Part shown: in pieces, positions 63,697-64,000 of the stretch | How positions within the stretch are numbered: position 1 is the stretch's first letter | How the letters are laid out: the number at the start of each line of letters is the position of its first letter | From: JAEUPI01 sp046348365 | Lineage (GTDB): Bacteria; Pseudomonadota; Gammaproteobacteria; Burkholderiales; Burkholderiaceae_C | Assembly (NCBI GenBank): GCA_046348365.1 | Contig: JAXMEL010000001.1 | Coordinates: 930,001 to 994,000 of the forward strand | Length of the DNA stretch: 64,000 bases | Direction: 5' to 3' | Translations under genes and position numbers: made by a program | The notes under the pieces: model-generated | What the model saw: only the letters and a program-made list of their open reading frames with translations | Databases searched by the model: none | What the model was told of the DNA's origin: nothing

Positions 63697-64000
63697 TCAG
63701 TTTGCGTTGCGCGCCTTGATGGCTGCCACCTCAAGCACCTGCAGCTGCTCGAGGAGCGCTGGCCAGTCCCGACGCAGGTGCGGTGCGATGGCAGGGCGCA
63801 GGCAGCGCTCCACTGTGCGCATTGGCGTGTAGTCCAGACCCAGCCACACCGTGCGCGCGCGACCGGCCACGGCGCGCCACTGTGTGCTCATGGCGCAAAA
63901 CACCTGCCAGGCGTGCCAGTGCTCCGGCCACACCTCGGCGTGCACGAAGTGAGCGCGGGCCATCAGCGCCTTGCGCCACGCCGCAACCCGTTCCGGCGAC
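63697..64000 (-). CDS. Phage DUF1799-type protein (5' end may lie outside window)
   Basis: ATG at 63963 gives 88 residues, MARAHFVHAEVWPEHWHAWQ then STQWRAVAG and LDYTPMRTVERCL. The WPEHW...STQWR pattern is typical of DUF1799, a small protein encoded just before the tape measure gene in lambda-like tails (tail-assembly-chaperone neighbourhood). The frame stays open to the window edge (SPERVAAWRKAL), so the true start may lie beyond 64000. Confidence 0.7.
   Translation of the reverse strand, partial: SPERVAAWRKALMARAHFVHAEVWPEHWHAWQVFCAMSTQWRAVAGRARTVWLGLDYTPMRTVERCLRPAIAPHLRRDWPALLEQLQVLEVAAIKARNAN

Overview
The window is chromosomal DNA of a high-GC (about 70%) betaproteobacterium, most likely a Burkholderiales member of the Rubrivivax/Leptothrix/Methylibium type. 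I infer this from the order of the division and cell-wall cluster, the protein style of the core genes, a type A RNase P RNA, and Burkholderiales-type palindromic repeats. No database search was possible, so names rest on recognised motifs and context.

Layout. 1-1894 holds the N-terminal part of an RHS/YD-repeat protein that runs off the left edge. 2132-5598 is a dienelactone hydrolase gene split by a complete IS21-family element (2327-5080: istA, istB, multi-repeat ends, 5-bp target duplication). 5611-6145 has two small membrane proteins. 6162-24611 is a complete dcw cluster on the minus strand, read in the order mraZ, rsmH, ftsL, ftsI, murE, murF, mraY, murD, ftsW, murG, murC, ddl, ftsQ, ftsA, ftsZ, lpxC. 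Most junctions overlap by 1-4 bases. A promoter and a possible MraZ box lie upstream of mraZ. Oddities in the cluster are a palindromic element inside murE, a duplicated murC start that forms a short coupled ORF, and a lower-GC patch in rsmH.

24914-36081 is housekeeping: alpha-carbonic anhydrase, RNase P RNA, cysteine synthase, a NYN/OST-HTH protein, dihydroorotase, an S9 peptidase, an Atm1-type ABC exporter, an acyl-CoA thioesterase, a lipoprotein, an SDR and an enoyl-CoA hydratase. 36093-41720 is a Dpp/Opp-type peptide importer (binding protein, two permeases, two ATPases). It lies divergent from an N-formylglutamate amidohydrolase/aspartoacylase pair (41916-43719). 43727-52433 is a minus-strand run headed by a TetR regulator: acyl-CoA dehydrogenase, DUF2147 protein, hydroxyacyl-CoA dehydrogenase/enoyl-CoA hydratase fusion, thiolase, FAH-family protein, YdcF-like protein. 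Together these form a beta-oxidation operon. 52650-55792 on the plus strand holds an HNH nuclease, an EEP-family lipoprotein, a DUF3422 membrane protein and a small lipoprotein.

From 55841 to the right edge the DNA is accessory. Two copies of the 3' end of a tRNA-Met gene (55841-55872 and 57056-57101) look like attachment-site scars. Between them sits one DUF1016/PDDEXK nuclease gene. To the right come a DUF433/PIN-like toxin-antitoxin pair, small hypothetical genes, an SRAP (YedK-like) protein and a siphovirus-type tail module (DUF1799 protein, tail protein, tape measure protein) that lacks tail-tip genes inside the window. The intact tRNA-Met and an integrase are not visible and should lie beyond 64000 if the island model is right.
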